5,234 nt of DNA from Rhizobiaceae bacterium UBA1291 (GTDB lineage: Bacteria; Pseudomonadota; Alphaproteobacteria; Rhizobiales; Rhizobiaceae). The stretch's first letter is position 1; every line of letters starts with the position of its first letter. This document shows positions 1 through 5,234 of this stretch, in pieces. The position numbers and the translations under genes were made by a program. The notes under the pieces were generated by a model, which was given only the letters and a program-made list of their open reading frames with translations, searched no databases and had not been told where the DNA came from. The stretch covers positions 1 through 5,234 of the forward strand of contig DBUL01000175.1 in the NCBI GenBank assembly GCA_002307905.1, given 5' to 3'.

Positions 1-815
1 CGGTGGAGGCGGTCGATGCCTTCGTGCTGTCGGGCGGATCGGCCTTCGGCCTCGATGCCGCCGGCGGGGTGCAGGCCGGGCTCCGCGCCATCGGCCGGGG
101 CTTCCCGGTGGGCGATGTCCGCGTGCCGATCGTGCCGCAGGCGATCCTGATGGATTTGCTCAACGGCGGCAACAAGGACTGGGGCCTGCATTCGCCCTAT
201 CGCGACATGGGCTATGATGCCTTCATGGCGGCAAAACACGGTCCGTTCGATCTCGGCAGCGTCGGCGCCGGCACCGGCGCAACGACCGCAACCTTCAAGG
301 GCGGCCTCGGCTCGGCCAGCGCCATGACCAGCGGCGGCCACACCATAGCCGCTCTCGCCGCGGTCAATGCCATGGGTTCGGCGACGATCGGCGACGGTCC
401 GTTCTTCTGGGCCGCCCCGTTCGAGCTGGACGACGAATTCGGCGGCATCGGTCTTCCGGCCAATTTCTCCTCGCCCGACACCATCCTTCGCGCCAAGGGC
501 ATCAACCTGACGGCCACCACCCTCGGCGCGGTCGTCACCGACGCGGCGCTCACCAAGGCGCAGACGCACCGCCTGTCGATCATGGCCCATGACGGGCTCG
601 CCCGCGCCGTGTTGCCCGCCCATCTGCCGGCCGATGGCGATACGATCTTTTCCGCCGCGACCAATCGCCGACCGCTCGCCAGTTCCGCCGATTTCATGGA
701 ACTCTGCCACCTCGCCACCCTCGTCATGGCGCGCGCCATAGCCCGTGGCATCTTCGAGGCAAGCTCCCTGCCCATGGACGGCGCCCAGATCTCCTGGCGC
801 GATCGCTATGGCTGA
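1..815 (+). CDS. S58/P1-family (DmpA/NylC-like) self-processing peptidase, 5'-truncated
   Basis: This is the C-terminal 270 codons (reading frame from base 3, stop TGA at 813-815) of an N-terminal-nucleophile hydrolase of the DmpA/NylC family. Members cut themselves into two chains and then act as aminopeptidases, beta-peptidyl aminopeptidases or amide-oligomer hydrolases, usually in the cytoplasm. Seen in the fragment, numbering from base 3: the family block VDAFVLSGGSAFGLDAA (residues 4-20), the NGG-DWG segment (54-61), the glycine-rich GAGTGATTATFKGGLGSAS (88-106), and the post-cleavage block ATTLGAVVTDAALTKAQ (171-187) followed by MAHDGLARAVLPAH (194-207) and DGDTIF (211-216). Full-length relatives are about 330-370 residues, so some 60-70 N-terminal residues should lie left of the window; the GTG at base 3 is an internal Val codon, not the start. 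The residue before the expected nucleophile Thr172 is Ala171, where NylC has Asn. The natural substrate cannot be told from sequence. It is separated from the next gene by 233 bp and a promoter, so it is probably a separate transcription unit. Confidence 0.9.
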   Translation, partial: VEAVDAFVLSGGSAFGLDAAGGVQAGLRAIGRGFPVGDVRVPIVPQAILMDLLNGGNKDWGLHSPYRDMGYDAFMAAKHGPFDLGSVGAGTGATTATFKGGLGSASAMTSGGHTIAALAAVNAMGSATIGDGPFFWAAPFELDDEFGGIGLPANFSSPDTILRAKGINLTATTLGAVVTDAALTKAQTHRLSIMAHDGLARAVLPAHLPADGDTIFSAATNRRPLASSADFMELCHLATLVMARAIARGIFEASSLPMDGAQISWRDRYG

Positions 816-828
816 CTAGAGGCGGCAG

Positions 829-847
829 CGTTCCCGTATGGGGAGCG
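829..847 (+). terminator. Possible weak hairpin after the peptidase gene
   Basis: CGTTCCC (829-835) can pair with GGGAGCG (841-847) around the loop GTATG, giving a 7-bp stem with one G-T(U) wobble, 13 nt after the peptidase stop codon. No T-run follows, so this is not a standard intrinsic terminator. It could protect an mRNA 3' end or mean nothing. The call rests on position and pairing only. Confidence 0.25.
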
Positions 848-898
848 GCAGATGCGCTGCCCGCGCAAGCAGATGTTAAGGGTTCCACTCGGCTTCGA

Positions 899-926
899 TT
901 GAATCCCGACCGTAAATGATTATATT
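899..926 (+). promoter_or_regulatory. Candidate sigma70-like promoter for the phaC operon
   Basis: TTGAAT (899-904; four of six match TTGACA) and TATATT (921-926; five of six match TATAAT) are separated by 16 nt. They sit in an AT-rich island (about 897-940) that stands out in this GC-rich sequence. Transcription would begin near 932-934, giving a leader of about 115 nt to the phaC start at 1049. It is the best promoter-like pair seen in the 816-1048 gap. The three downstream genes have no gap large enough for another promoter of this kind, so it probably drives the whole operon. The start site is inferred, not shown. Confidence 0.45.
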
Positions 927-935
927 GCATTGCAA
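925..935 (+). promoter_or_regulatory. Palindrome TTGCA-T-TGCAA, candidate repressor operator (PhaR/AniA-like?)
   Basis: TTGCATTGCAA is a perfect 5-bp inverted repeat around one base. It overlaps the last two bases of the -10 hexamer and the predicted transcription start of the phaC operon, where a bound dimer would block RNA polymerase. PhaR (AniA in rhizobia) represses PHA genes in alphaproteobacteria and binds TGC/GCA-rich symmetric sites; the TGC/GCA content and target gene fit. The match to PhaR is inference: the published Rhodobacter-type site CTGC-N4-GCAG has different spacing. Confidence 0.35.
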
Positions 936-961
936 CAACGGCGGTCATGTCGACCACCGGT

Positions 962-974
962 AGGCGCGTCGCCT
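962..974 (+). other. Small perfect hairpin in the phaC leader
   Basis: AGGCG (962-966) and CGCCT (970-974) pair perfectly around the 3-nt loop CGT, and a T-G wobble (961/975) can extend the stem. It lies in the predicted untranslated leader. In GC-rich DNA such short stems arise often by chance, so a role is uncertain. Confidence 0.2.
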
Positions 975-1020
975 GGTCGCGTACCCGTCACGAAGCTAGG
1001 TTATCCGTTGGCGGAAACGA

Positions 1021-1034
1021 CACGCCGAAGCGTG
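1021..1034 (+). promoter_or_regulatory. Leader hairpin next to the phaC ribosome binding site
   Basis: CACGC (1021-1025) pairs perfectly with GCGTG (1030-1034) around the tetraloop CGAA. The stem ends 2 nt before the Shine-Dalgarno GGAGAA. It leaves the ribosome site itself free, so it could act as a stabilising or spacing element rather than an occluding one. No effect on translation is shown. Confidence 0.25.
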
Positions 1035-1036
1035 CT

Positions 1037-1042
1037 GGAGAA
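1037..1042 (+). promoter_or_regulatory. Ribosome binding site that fixes the phaC start
   Basis: GGAGAA lies just upstream of the ATG at 1049, with 8 nt between the GGAG core (1037-1040) and the start. The alternative in-frame ATG at 947 has no comparable purine-rich site. This decides the start in favour of 1049. Confidence 0.6.
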
Positions 1043-1048
1043 GATTGT

Positions 1049-2863
1049 ATGTCGATATCGAGCATGATCAGGGCCGGCGAGCCCTCGCCCGCCAACATGG
1101 ATGCGACGCTCGACGTCCTTGTTTTCGACGATGGCTCTCAGGCCGCGGGCTTCGAGGCGCTGACCAGGATGAACGAGGCGCTGATCGCGCCGTTGACCGG
1201 CGGGATCTCGCCCGCTGCCCTGTCGCTCGCCGTTTATGACTGGGCGGTCCATCTGGGAATGGCTCCGGGCAAGCGGCTGGAGCTGGTGCAGAAAGCGATG
1301 CGCAAGAGCAATCGCCTTGCCGCCCACATGGCGGCCGCAGCCGTTGATCCGAAGACACCCCCTTGCATCGAGCCCCTGCCGGGCGACGATCGCTTCAAGG
1401 GCGAGGAATGGCGGCATTTTCCCTTCAACGTCATGGCTCAGTGCTTCCTGCTGAACCAGCAATGGTGGCACAATGTCACCAATGACGTGCCGGGCGTCGC
1501 GCCCCACCATGAGGATGTGATCGCCTTTGCGACGCGGCAAATCCTCGATATGTTTTCGCCCTCGAACTACCCGCTGACCAACCCGGAGGTGCTGAAGCGG
1601 GCTGTCGAGACCGGCGGCATGAACTTCGTCCAAGGCGTCCGGAACCTCATCGAAGACACCAACCGCGAACTCACCAAGCAGCCGGCCGCCGGCACCGAGA
1701 ATTTCGTGCCCGGCCAGACGGTCGCGACCACGCCCGGCCGCGTCGTCTACCGCAATCGCCTGATCGAGCTCATCCAGTACTCGCCAGCAACCGAGACGGT
1801 CCATGCCGAACCGATCCTGATCGTTCCCGCCTGGATCATGAAATACTATATCCTCGATCTTTCGCCGGAGAACTCGCTGATCCGCTACCTGGTCAGTCAG
1901 GGCCACACCGTCTTCTGCATATCCTGGCACAATCCGACCGCCGCCGACCGCGATCTCAGCCTCGATGACTATCGCCGGCTCGGCGTCATGGCCGCGCTTG
2001 ACGCGATCAACGCCATCGTACCGGATCGCAAGGTGCATGCGACCGGCTACTGCCTTGGCGGCACCCTGCTGTCGATCGCCGCGGCCGCCATGGCGCGGGC
2101 GAAGGACGACCGGCTGGCCTCCGTTACCCTGTTTGCCGCCCAGACGGATTTCAGCGAACCGGGCGAGCTCGCCCTCTTCATCGACCACAGCCAGTTGCAT
2201 TTCCTCGAAAGCGTGATGTGGAACCGCGGTTTCCTCTCCGCCGACCAGATGGCCGGCGCCTTCCAGCTCCTGCGCTCCAACGATCTCGTGTGGTCGCGCA
2301 TCGTGCACGACTACCTGATGGGCGAACGCACGCCGCTCAACGACCTGATGGCCTGGAACGCCGATACGACCCGCATGCCTTTCCGCATGCACGCGGAATA
2401 TCTCCAGCGCCTCTACCTTGACAACGAACTCGCCTCCGGCCGCTTCATGGTCGACGAGCGCCCGGCCGCTTTGCAGAACATCCGCGTTCCGGTCTTTGCC
2501 GTCGGCACCGAGCGCGACCACGTCGCGCCTTGGACCTCGGTCTACAAGATCCATTACCTGACCGACACCGACGTCACCTTCGTGCTGACCAGCGGCGGCC
2601 ACAATGCCGGCATCGTCAGCGAGCCGGGCCATCCGCACCGTCACTTCCGCACGACGACGAAGAAGGCGGTCGACCCTTGCGTGAGCGCCGAGGAATGGAT
2701 GGCCGAATGCGCTCCGCAGGACGGTTCCTGGTGGCCGGCCTGGTCGGCCTGGCTTGCATCACATTCGTCACCCGATAAGGTTGCTGCGCCGACGATGGGA
2801 TCGAGCGAAAACGGTTACGTCGCCAAGGAAGCCGCACCCGGCACCTACGTCCACCAGAGATAG
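1049..2863 (+). CDS. phaC: Class I-type poly(3-hydroxyalkanoate) synthase PhaC
   Basis: Polymerises (R)-3-hydroxyacyl-CoA, mainly 3-hydroxybutyryl-CoA, into PHA/PHB at the granule surface and releases CoA. With the ATG at 1049 the protein is 604 residues, normal for a single-subunit synthase. Seen in order: an N-terminal PHBC_N-like segment (about 38-95, with GGISPAALSLAVYDWAVHL), the PhaC_N region (about 115-285, with FSPSNYPLTNPEVL at 169-182), and an alpha/beta-hydrolase core. The lipase-like box is GYCLGG (333-338) with nucleophile Cys335. Asp490 in TERDHVAPW and His518 in GGHNAGIVS complete the triad, matching Cys319, Asp480 and His508 of the Cupriavidus necator enzyme. The WWPAW motif (561-565) and the ending APGTYVHQR are usual for this clade. 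A 34-residue Arg-rich N-terminal extension from the ATG at 947 is open but lacks a ribosome site and does not look like a synthase. It is the first gene of the operon; the next starts 7 nt after its stop. It is probably an accessory synthase separate from a phaC used for bulk PHB storage, but that is inference from the context. Confidence 0.93.
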   Translation: MSISSMIRAGEPSPANMDATLDVLVFDDGSQAAGFEALTRMNEALIAPLTGGISPAALSLAVYDWAVHLGMAPGKRLELVQKAMRKSNRLAAHMAAAAVDPKTPPCIEPLPGDDRFKGEEWRHFPFNVMAQCFLLNQQWWHNVTNDVPGVAPHHEDVIAFATRQILDMFSPSNYPLTNPEVLKRAVETGGMNFVQGVRNLIEDTNRELTKQPAAGTENFVPGQTVATTPGRVVYRNRLIELIQYSPATETVHAEPILIVPAWIMKYYILDLSPENSLIRYLVSQGHTVFCISWHNPTAADRDLSLDDYRRLGVMAALDAINAIVPDRKVHATGYCLGGTLLSIAAAAMARAKDDRLASVTLFAAQTDFSEPGELALFIDHSQLHFLESVMWNRGFLSADQMAGAFQLLRSNDLVWSRIVHDYLMGERTPLNDLMAWNADTTRMPFRMHAEYLQRLYLDNELASGRFMVDERPAALQNIRVPVFAVGTERDHVAPWTSVYKIHYLTDTDVTFVLTSGGHNAGIVSEPGHPHRHFRTTTKKAVDPCVSAEEWMAECAPQDGSWWPAWSAWLASHSSPDKVAAPTMGSSENGYVAKEAAPGTYVHQR

Positions 2864-2870
2864 AGTCGCA

Positions 2871-4277
2871 ATGAACCAGTCCCTGCTTACGAACCGTACC
2901 TTCGACGAACTGAAGGTTGGCGACAGCGCCACCATTGCGCGTACCATCGGCCGCGAGGACATCGAACTTTTCGCCCTAGCCTCCGGGGACTACAATCCGG
3001 CCCATGTCGATCCGAAATTCGCCGAGAAGGATTTCTTCGGCCAGGTGATCGCCCACGGTATGTGGACGGCGGCCATGGTTTCGGCGGTGCTCGGCACCAA
3101 GCTGCCCGGTCCTGGCACCATCTATCTCGGCCAGGAACTGCGCTTCCAGAAGCCCGTCTTCCCGGGCGACACGATCACCGCGCTTGTCACCGTGACCGAA
3201 AAGCGTCCCGACAAGCGGATCGTCGTGTTCGAGACGCGCTGCACCAATCAGAAGGGTGAAGACGTTCTAAGCGGCCTGGCGACCGTGATCGCCCCCTTCG
3301 AGAGGGTAGAGTGGCCGCAAGTGGCCATGCCGGCCATGGCCGCCCAGCATCACGACCGCTTCGAGGACATCATTGCCGAGGCGCGCACCCTGCCGCTGAT
3401 CAAGACCGCCCTCGTCCATCCCTGCTCGCCCGAGGCGATCCAGGCGGCCTTCGAGATCCGCGACGAAAACCTGCTCGACCCGATCCTGATCGGACCCGAA
3501 GACAAGATCCGCGCCGCCGCCGAACAGGCAGGCGTCTCGCTTGACGGCTTCGAGATCATCCCCGTCGAGCACAGCCATGCCGCTGCCGAAAAGGCCGTCG
3601 AACTGGCGGTCGCCGGCAAGGTCTCCACGCTGATGAAGGGTAGCCTGCACAGCGACGAACTGCTCGGCGCCGTCGTCGCCCCCGGTTCGGGCCTCAAGAC
3701 CGCGCGACGCATCAGCCATGTCTATGCCATGGATGTGCCGGCCTATGAGAAACTGCTGGTGGTGACCGACGCGGCGATCAACATCGCCCCCACCCTCGAC
3801 CACAAGCGCGACATCTGCCAGAACGCCATCGACCTGCTGAGATTGCTCGGCAATCCCAATCCCAATGTCGCCGTGCTCGCCGCCGTCGAGACGGTCAACG
3901 ACAAGATGCAGGCGACGCTCGACGCAGCGGCGCTGACCGTCATGGCGTCGCGCGGTCAGATCACCGGCGGCAGCGTCGACGGGCCGCTTGCCTTCGACAA
4001 TGCCATCAGCTTCGAAGCCGCCCGCACCAAGGGCATCGTCTCGCCGGTCGCCGGTCAGGCCGACATCCTGCTCGTACCCGATCTCGAGGCCGGTAACATG
4101 CTGGCCAAGCAGCTGCTCTATTTCGCCGGCGCAGATGCCGCCGGCCTCGTGCTTGGCGCCCGCGTGCCGATCATTCTCACCAGCCGCTCCGACAGCCTCA
4201 AGGTCCGCATCGCCTCTGCCGCACTCGCCAAGCTGGTCGCCGCCAAGCGCGCCGCGCAGGGGCTCCCGGGCCAATGA
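2871..4277 (+). CDS. pta: Bifunctional (R)-enoyl-CoA hydratase (MaoC/PhaJ-like) / phosphate acetyl- or butyryltransferase
   Basis: A 468-residue two-domain fusion. The N-terminal domain (about 10-145) is MaoC-like: ASGDYNPAHVD (37-47) carries Asp40 and His45, spaced as in the Asp31/His36 dyad of Aeromonas PhaJ, followed by FGQVIAHGM (56-64). Such domains hydrate trans-2-enoyl-CoA to (R)-3-hydroxyacyl-CoA, the substrate of PhaC. After a linker (about 146-162), residues 163-468 form a PTA/PTB domain that swaps CoA for phosphate (acyl-CoA + Pi to acyl-phosphate + CoA). Its MKGSLHSDELL (255-265), DGPLAFDNAIS (370-380) and PDLEAGNMLAKQL through ILTSRSDSLK (403-444) read more like phosphate butyryltransferase than classical Pta. 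The ATG at 2871 is chosen because it follows the phaC stop by 7 nt with a modest AGAGATAGAG purine stretch (2856-2865) and begins the MaoC homology; the open frame back to 2754 lies inside phaC. It is cytoplasmic, probably coupled in translation to phaC and to the kinase gene behind it. Proteins of this fused design are widely annotated, and the S. meliloti operon gene is called pta. The preferred acyl group is not settled. Confidence 0.93.
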   Translation: MNQSLLTNRTFDELKVGDSATIARTIGREDIELFALASGDYNPAHVDPKFAEKDFFGQVIAHGMWTAAMVSAVLGTKLPGPGTIYLGQELRFQKPVFPGDTITALVTVTEKRPDKRIVVFETRCTNQKGEDVLSGLATVIAPFERVEWPQVAMPAMAAQHHDRFEDIIAEARTLPLIKTALVHPCSPEAIQAAFEIRDENLLDPILIGPEDKIRAAAEQAGVSLDGFEIIPVEHSHAAAEKAVELAVAGKVSTLMKGSLHSDELLGAVVAPGSGLKTARRISHVYAMDVPAYEKLLVVTDAAINIAPTLDHKRDICQNAIDLLRLLGNPNPNVAVLAAVETVNDKMQATLDAAALTVMASRGQITGGSVDGPLAFDNAISFEAARTKGIVSPVAGQADILLVPDLEAGNMLAKQLLYFAGADAAGLVLGARVPIILTSRSDSLKVRIASAALAKLVAAKRAAQGLPGQ

Positions 4278-5234
4278 CGGACAAGCTGCTCCTTACCTTC
4301 AACGCCGGATCATCGACCGTGAAGATCGGTCTTTTTCAGCGTGAGGCCGACAAGGCGCGGCGCATCGGCAAGGGCATGATCGACTTCCGCCACAAGCCGC
4401 TGACCTTCCAGCTGGTGGAAGGTCCGCAGGTCTTCGACGTACCGTTGGAGGCAGAAGGGGGCGACGTGCTGCACGAGGTTCTGGACGAGACCTTCGGCTG
4501 GCTCGCCGACCATTTTGACATCGACGCCGTCACGGCCGTTGGCCACCGCGTCGTGCACGGCGGCGACGTCTTTGCCGGCCCGGTGCTGGTGGACGCCGCC
4601 GCCCGCTCCCAGATCGCCGCGCTGACCCCGCTGGCGCCGCTGCACCAGCCCCAGAACCTGCGTCTGATCGAGGCGATCCGCCACCTGAAGCCGCATCTGC
4701 CGCAGACGGCCTCCTTCGACACGGCCTTCCACCGAACGCAGTCTGCGACCGTGCAGCGCTTCGCCATTCCGCGTCAGTATTTCGACCAGGGCATCAAGCG
4801 CTACGGCTTCCACGGCCTCTCGTACAAATACATCGCCGGGGCATTGGCGAAGATCGACCCGGAACTCGGCAAGGCGCGAACGGTCGTCGCCCATCTCGGC
4901 AGCGGCGCCAGCCTCTGCGCCATCAAGGGCGGCCTGAGCTGCGATACCTCGATGGGTTTCTCGACCATTGACGGCATCCCGATGGCAACCCGCTCCGGCG
5001 CACTGGATCCGGGCGTGATCTTCCACTTCATGGCGCGCATGGGCCTCTCGCGCGAGGAAGTGGAAGACATCGTCTACCACAAATCCGGCCTCATCGGCCT
5101 CTCCGGCATCAGCGCCGACAGCCGCGTCCTACTTGAAAGCGACGCGAAGGAAGCGCAGGAGGCAATCGACGTCTTCACGTTCCGCATAGCCGGCGAGATC
5201 GCTCGCCTTTCCGCCACGATCGGCGGGCTCGACG
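4274..5234 (+). CDS. ackA: Acetate/propionate-family kinase AckA, 3'-truncated by the window
   Basis: Transfers phosphate between acyl-phosphate and ADP, yielding ATP and the free acid; the partner of the phosphate acyltransferase encoded just before it. The ATG (4274-4276) overlaps the previous stop as ATGA, and AGGGG (4258-4262) may serve as ribosome site. 320 codons are present of a usual ~400, with no stop before the edge. Visible ASKHA/acetate-kinase motifs: NAGSSTVK (10-17) with Asn10, GHRVVHGG (90-97) with Arg92, APLHQPQN (121-128) with His124, FDTAFH (148-153) with Asp149, RYGFHG (176-181) with His180, TRSGALDPG (239-247) with Arg240, and SGLIGLSGISAD (271-282). These correspond to the catalytic Arg91, His123, Asp148, His180 and Arg241 of the Methanosarcina enzyme; its Glu384 counterpart lies past the edge. 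Odd points are HLGSGAS (Ser210 where HLGNGAS is usual), Gln125 where APLHNP is usual, and Thr231 at the acyl-pocket position that is Pro232 in the archaeal enzyme. These could mean a substrate other than acetate. In the S. meliloti operon fabI follows. Confidence 0.94.
   Translation, partial: MTDKLLLTFNAGSSTVKIGLFQREADKARRIGKGMIDFRHKPLTFQLVEGPQVFDVPLEAEGGDVLHEVLDETFGWLADHFDIDAVTAVGHRVVHGGDVFAGPVLVDAAARSQIAALTPLAPLHQPQNLRLIEAIRHLKPHLPQTASFDTAFHRTQSATVQRFAIPRQYFDQGIKRYGFHGLSYKYIAGALAKIDPELGKARTVVAHLGSGASLCAIKGGLSCDTSMGFSTIDGIPMATRSGALDPGVIFHFMARMGLSREEVEDIVYHKSGLIGLSGISADSRVLLESDAKEAQEAIDVFTFRIAGEIARLSATIGGLD

Noticed and set aside
899..935. FNR/FixK-type site (TTGAT-N4-ATCAA) near the promoter
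   Set aside because: TTGAAT at 899 has no ATCAA partner at the right spacing and the nearby palindrome is 11 bp, not the 14-bp FNR arrangement.
985..1002. PHO-box-like tandem CCGTCAC-GAAG-CTAGGTT
   Set aside because: The second half matches only three of seven positions and no -10-like hexamer follows at a fitting distance.
947..1048. ATG at 947 as the start of phaC, giving a 638-residue protein
   Set aside because: There is no Shine-Dalgarno in front of it, the added 34 residues are Arg-rich and unlike PHA synthases, and the ATG at 1049 has a well-placed GGAGAA.
1001..2644. Long minus-strand open frame opposite phaC (547 codons)
   Set aside because: It is a typical antisense shadow in GC-rich DNA; it lacks recognisable domains while the + strand encodes a clear PHA synthase with its catalytic triad.
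2754..2870. Upstream start for the hydratase/transferase fusion at 2754
   Set aside because: It lies within the phaC coding sequence in another frame, its 39 extra residues are basic out-of-frame translation, and the MaoC homology starts soon after the ATG at 2871.
3323..3346. GGCCATG-rich repeats and the GGCCATGGCC palindrome between the two domains of the fusion
   Set aside because: They encode the Ala/Met/Pro linker (VAMPAMAA) and are easily explained by codon choice in GC-rich DNA.
3267..5080. Long minus-strand open frames opposite the transferase and kinase genes
   Set aside because: Low-complexity Gly/Ala/Arg/Asp-rich translations without family motifs; the + strand genes account for the region fully.

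Overview
The window is a GC-rich stretch with dense coding, and all genes lie on the + strand. It looks like an alphaproteobacterial, probably rhizobial (Rhizobium/Sinorhizobium/Shinella-like), chromosome or large replicon. This assignment rests on protein style and on a gene order known in rhizobia, not on any marker gene.

Layout: (1) 1-815 is the 3' part of an S58/P1-family (DmpA/NylC-like) self-processing peptidase or amidohydrolase whose start lies left of the window. (2) 816-1048 is a 233-bp intergenic region. It holds a possible weak hairpin after the peptidase gene, a sigma70-like promoter (899-926) in an AT-rich island, a perfect TTGCA-T-TGCAA palindrome over the -10/start region, and a roughly 115-nt leader with small hairpins before a good Shine-Dalgarno. 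(3) 1049-2863 is a class I-type poly-3-hydroxyalkanoate synthase (phaC) with an intact Cys-Asp-His triad. (4) 2871-4277 is a fusion of a MaoC/PhaJ-type (R)-enoyl-CoA hydratase and a phosphate acyltransferase of the acetyl/butyryl family, starting 7 nt after phaC stops. (5) 4274 to the right edge is an acetate-kinase-family gene that overlaps the stop of the fusion gene by ATGA and runs off the window at codon 320.

Genes 3-5 form one tight operon. Together they can make or divert hydroxyacyl-CoA: the hydratase supplies (R)-3-hydroxyacyl-CoA, PhaC polymerises it, and the transferase and kinase turn acyl-CoA into acyl-phosphate and then free acid plus ATP, releasing CoA. Sinorhizobium meliloti has a related, described operon (orfA-pta-ackA-fabI, induced by phosphate stress through PhoB), so the arrangement itself is not new. 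I expect a fabI-like gene just past the right edge. The points most worth checking are the possible PhaR/AniA-like operator at the promoter, the butyryl-type signatures of the transferase, substitutions in the kinase active site and acyl pocket, and an Ala in place of Asn at the self-cleavage junction of the peptidase. I found no mobile elements, RNA genes, CRISPR arrays or convincing system that looks wholly undescribed.
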